Source of the DNA: Phycisphaerae bacterium
GTDB taxonomy: Bacteria > Planctomycetota > Phycisphaerae > Phycisphaerales > SM1A02
Assembly (NCBI GenBank): GCA_016873375.1
Contig: VGXJ01000071.1
Location: forward strand, 1-7,947
Direction: 5' to 3'
Length of the DNA: 7,947 nt
Position numbers and translations under genes: made by a program. The notes under the pieces are model-generated. The model was not told where the DNA came from, did no database searches, and saw nothing but the letters and a program-made list of their open reading frames with translations. Every line of letters starts with the position of its first letter. The stretch's first letter is position 1. Shown here piece after piece: positions 7,204-7,947 of this stretch.

Positions 7204-7947
7204 TCACTTGGCTTCGAGCATGGCCGCGATGGCCTTGCCGTTGTCATCCGAGCGGGCCTTGGCGATCTCGAGCGCATTCTTGCCGAGCGGGCCCTTGGCG
7301 GCACGGTCGGCCTTGGCATCGAGCAGCATGCGGACCTTTTCTGGGGTGCCGCTCTGTGCAGCCACGAGCAGCGGCGTGAGCCCCTGCTTGTTGACCACAT
7401 TCACATCTGCGCCAGCGCCGATGAGCATCTTGAGGCTGTCAGGCTTGCCACTGCGTGCCGCACGCATGAGCGGGGTGTCGCCGGTGATGTTGTCAGCCAC
7501 CGCGATGTTCGCCTTGCGGTCGAGCAGGAACTTGACGGTCTCGGGGCTGCCGATACCCGCCGCCCACAGCAGCGGGCTGAGGCCGTTGGCATCGACGACG
7601 TTGATGTCGGCGCCGGCATCGACGAGCGCGGTCACTGTCTCGACGGAGCCCATGCCCGACGCCCAGGTCAGCGGCGTGCCACCAATCTGGTCACGCGCGG
7701 CGACATCGGCACCACTGGCAATGAGGAGCTTGGTCGCGTCGAGGGACTTGCTTTCGGCGGCGATCGTCAGGGCCGTCTTGCCTGTGCGATCCTTGGCGTT
7801 GACGTTCGACTTGCCTTCGATGAGCACCTTGACGGCGTCGACCTTGTTGCCCTTGGCGGCCCACATCAGCGCGGTACGGCCGCTGCCGGTGTCGAGCTCG
7901 TCGACGAGTGCACCACCCTTGGCGAGCTCTTCCTTGATCTTGGCAGC
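7204..7947 (-). CDS. Ankyrin-repeat protein, C-terminal 247 residues (5' truncated)
   Basis: The stop is TGA at 7206-7204 and the frame stays open to the window edge, so the N-terminus is missing and ATG 7866 is an internal Met within the first visible repeat. Seven successive ankyrin repeats of about 33 residues can be read. They begin SGRTALMWAAKGN, TGKTALTIAAESK, IGGTPLTWASGMG, NGLSPLLWAAGIG, TGDTPLMRAARSG, QGLTPLLVAAQSG and a degenerate LGKNALEIAKARS as the closing cap. Most keep the G-x-TPL-x-x-A-x-x-G core and the AN/AD turn. Ankyrin arrays bind other proteins; no catalytic domain is visible, so the partner and role are unknown. Whether it is secreted cannot be judged without the N-terminus. 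The gene is followed by two hairpins and has no co-directional neighbour close enough in the window to suggest a partner. Confidence 0.92.
   Translation of the reverse strand, partial: AAKIKEELAKGGALVDELDTGSGRTALMWAAKGNKVDAVKVLIEGKSNVNAKDRTGKTALTIAAESKSLDATKLLIASGADVAARDQIGGTPLTWASGMGSVETVTALVDAGADINVVDANGLSPLLWAAGIGSPETVKFLLDRKANIAVADNITGDTPLMRAARSGKPDSLKMLIGAGADVNVVNKQGLTPLLVAAQSGTPEKVRMLLDAKADRAAKGPLGKNALEIAKARSDDNGKAIAAMLEAK

Noticed and set aside
7204..7947. Ankyrin repeats considered as a DNA-level tandem repeat or CRISPR-like array
   Set aside because: The 33-codon periodicity is at protein level only. The DNA of the units differs widely, and there are no identical repeats with unique spacers.

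Overview
The window is high-GC bacterial DNA with ordinary, chromosomal-looking gene content. Typical for a bacterial core region are TypA/BipA, a monofunctional aspartate kinase, an M32 carboxypeptidase, the end of a RecB/AddA-type nuclease and a SIMPL-domain protein. The ankyrin-repeat protein, the form of TypA and the GC-rich composition are compatible with Planctomycetota (for example a Phycisphaerae-like lineage). That placement is an impression from protein texture, not a demonstrated assignment.

Layout from left to right. Bases 1-175 (+) are the last 57 codons of a PD-(D/E)XK nuclease domain, probably the C-terminus of an AddA/UvrD-type helicase-nuclease. Bases 176-610 hold no convincing gene but contain two strong hairpins and a C-rich, G-poor stretch; this is the meeting zone of two convergent genes. 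Bases 611-1522 (-) encode a membrane-anchored SIMPL (DUF541) protein with a good Shine-Dalgarno site. A 314-base gap (1523-1836) follows, with a candidate promoter and a small inverted repeat. Bases 1837-3114 (-) encode aspartate kinase and 3250-5112 (-) encode TypA; these two could be co-transcribed. Divergent from typA is a small membrane protein at 5165-5536 (+). It runs tail to tail into an M32 metallocarboxypeptidase at 5550-7052 (-). Two tandem hairpins at 7130-7191 separate that gene from an ankyrin-repeat protein at 7204-7947 (-), whose N-terminus lies beyond the window.

The genes do not form one visible pathway. Aspartate kinase serves Asp-family amino acid synthesis, TypA serves ribosome function under stress, the M32 enzyme trims peptides and the nuclease fragment points to DNA repair. 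I see no mobile element, CRISPR array, tRNA, rRNA, phage gene or defence cassette, and nothing that convincingly forms a new multi-gene system. The points most worth checking are the small membrane protein beside typA, the altered first ACT-domain loop in aspartate kinase, the C-rich tract downstream of the nuclease gene, and the start-site signals of several genes.
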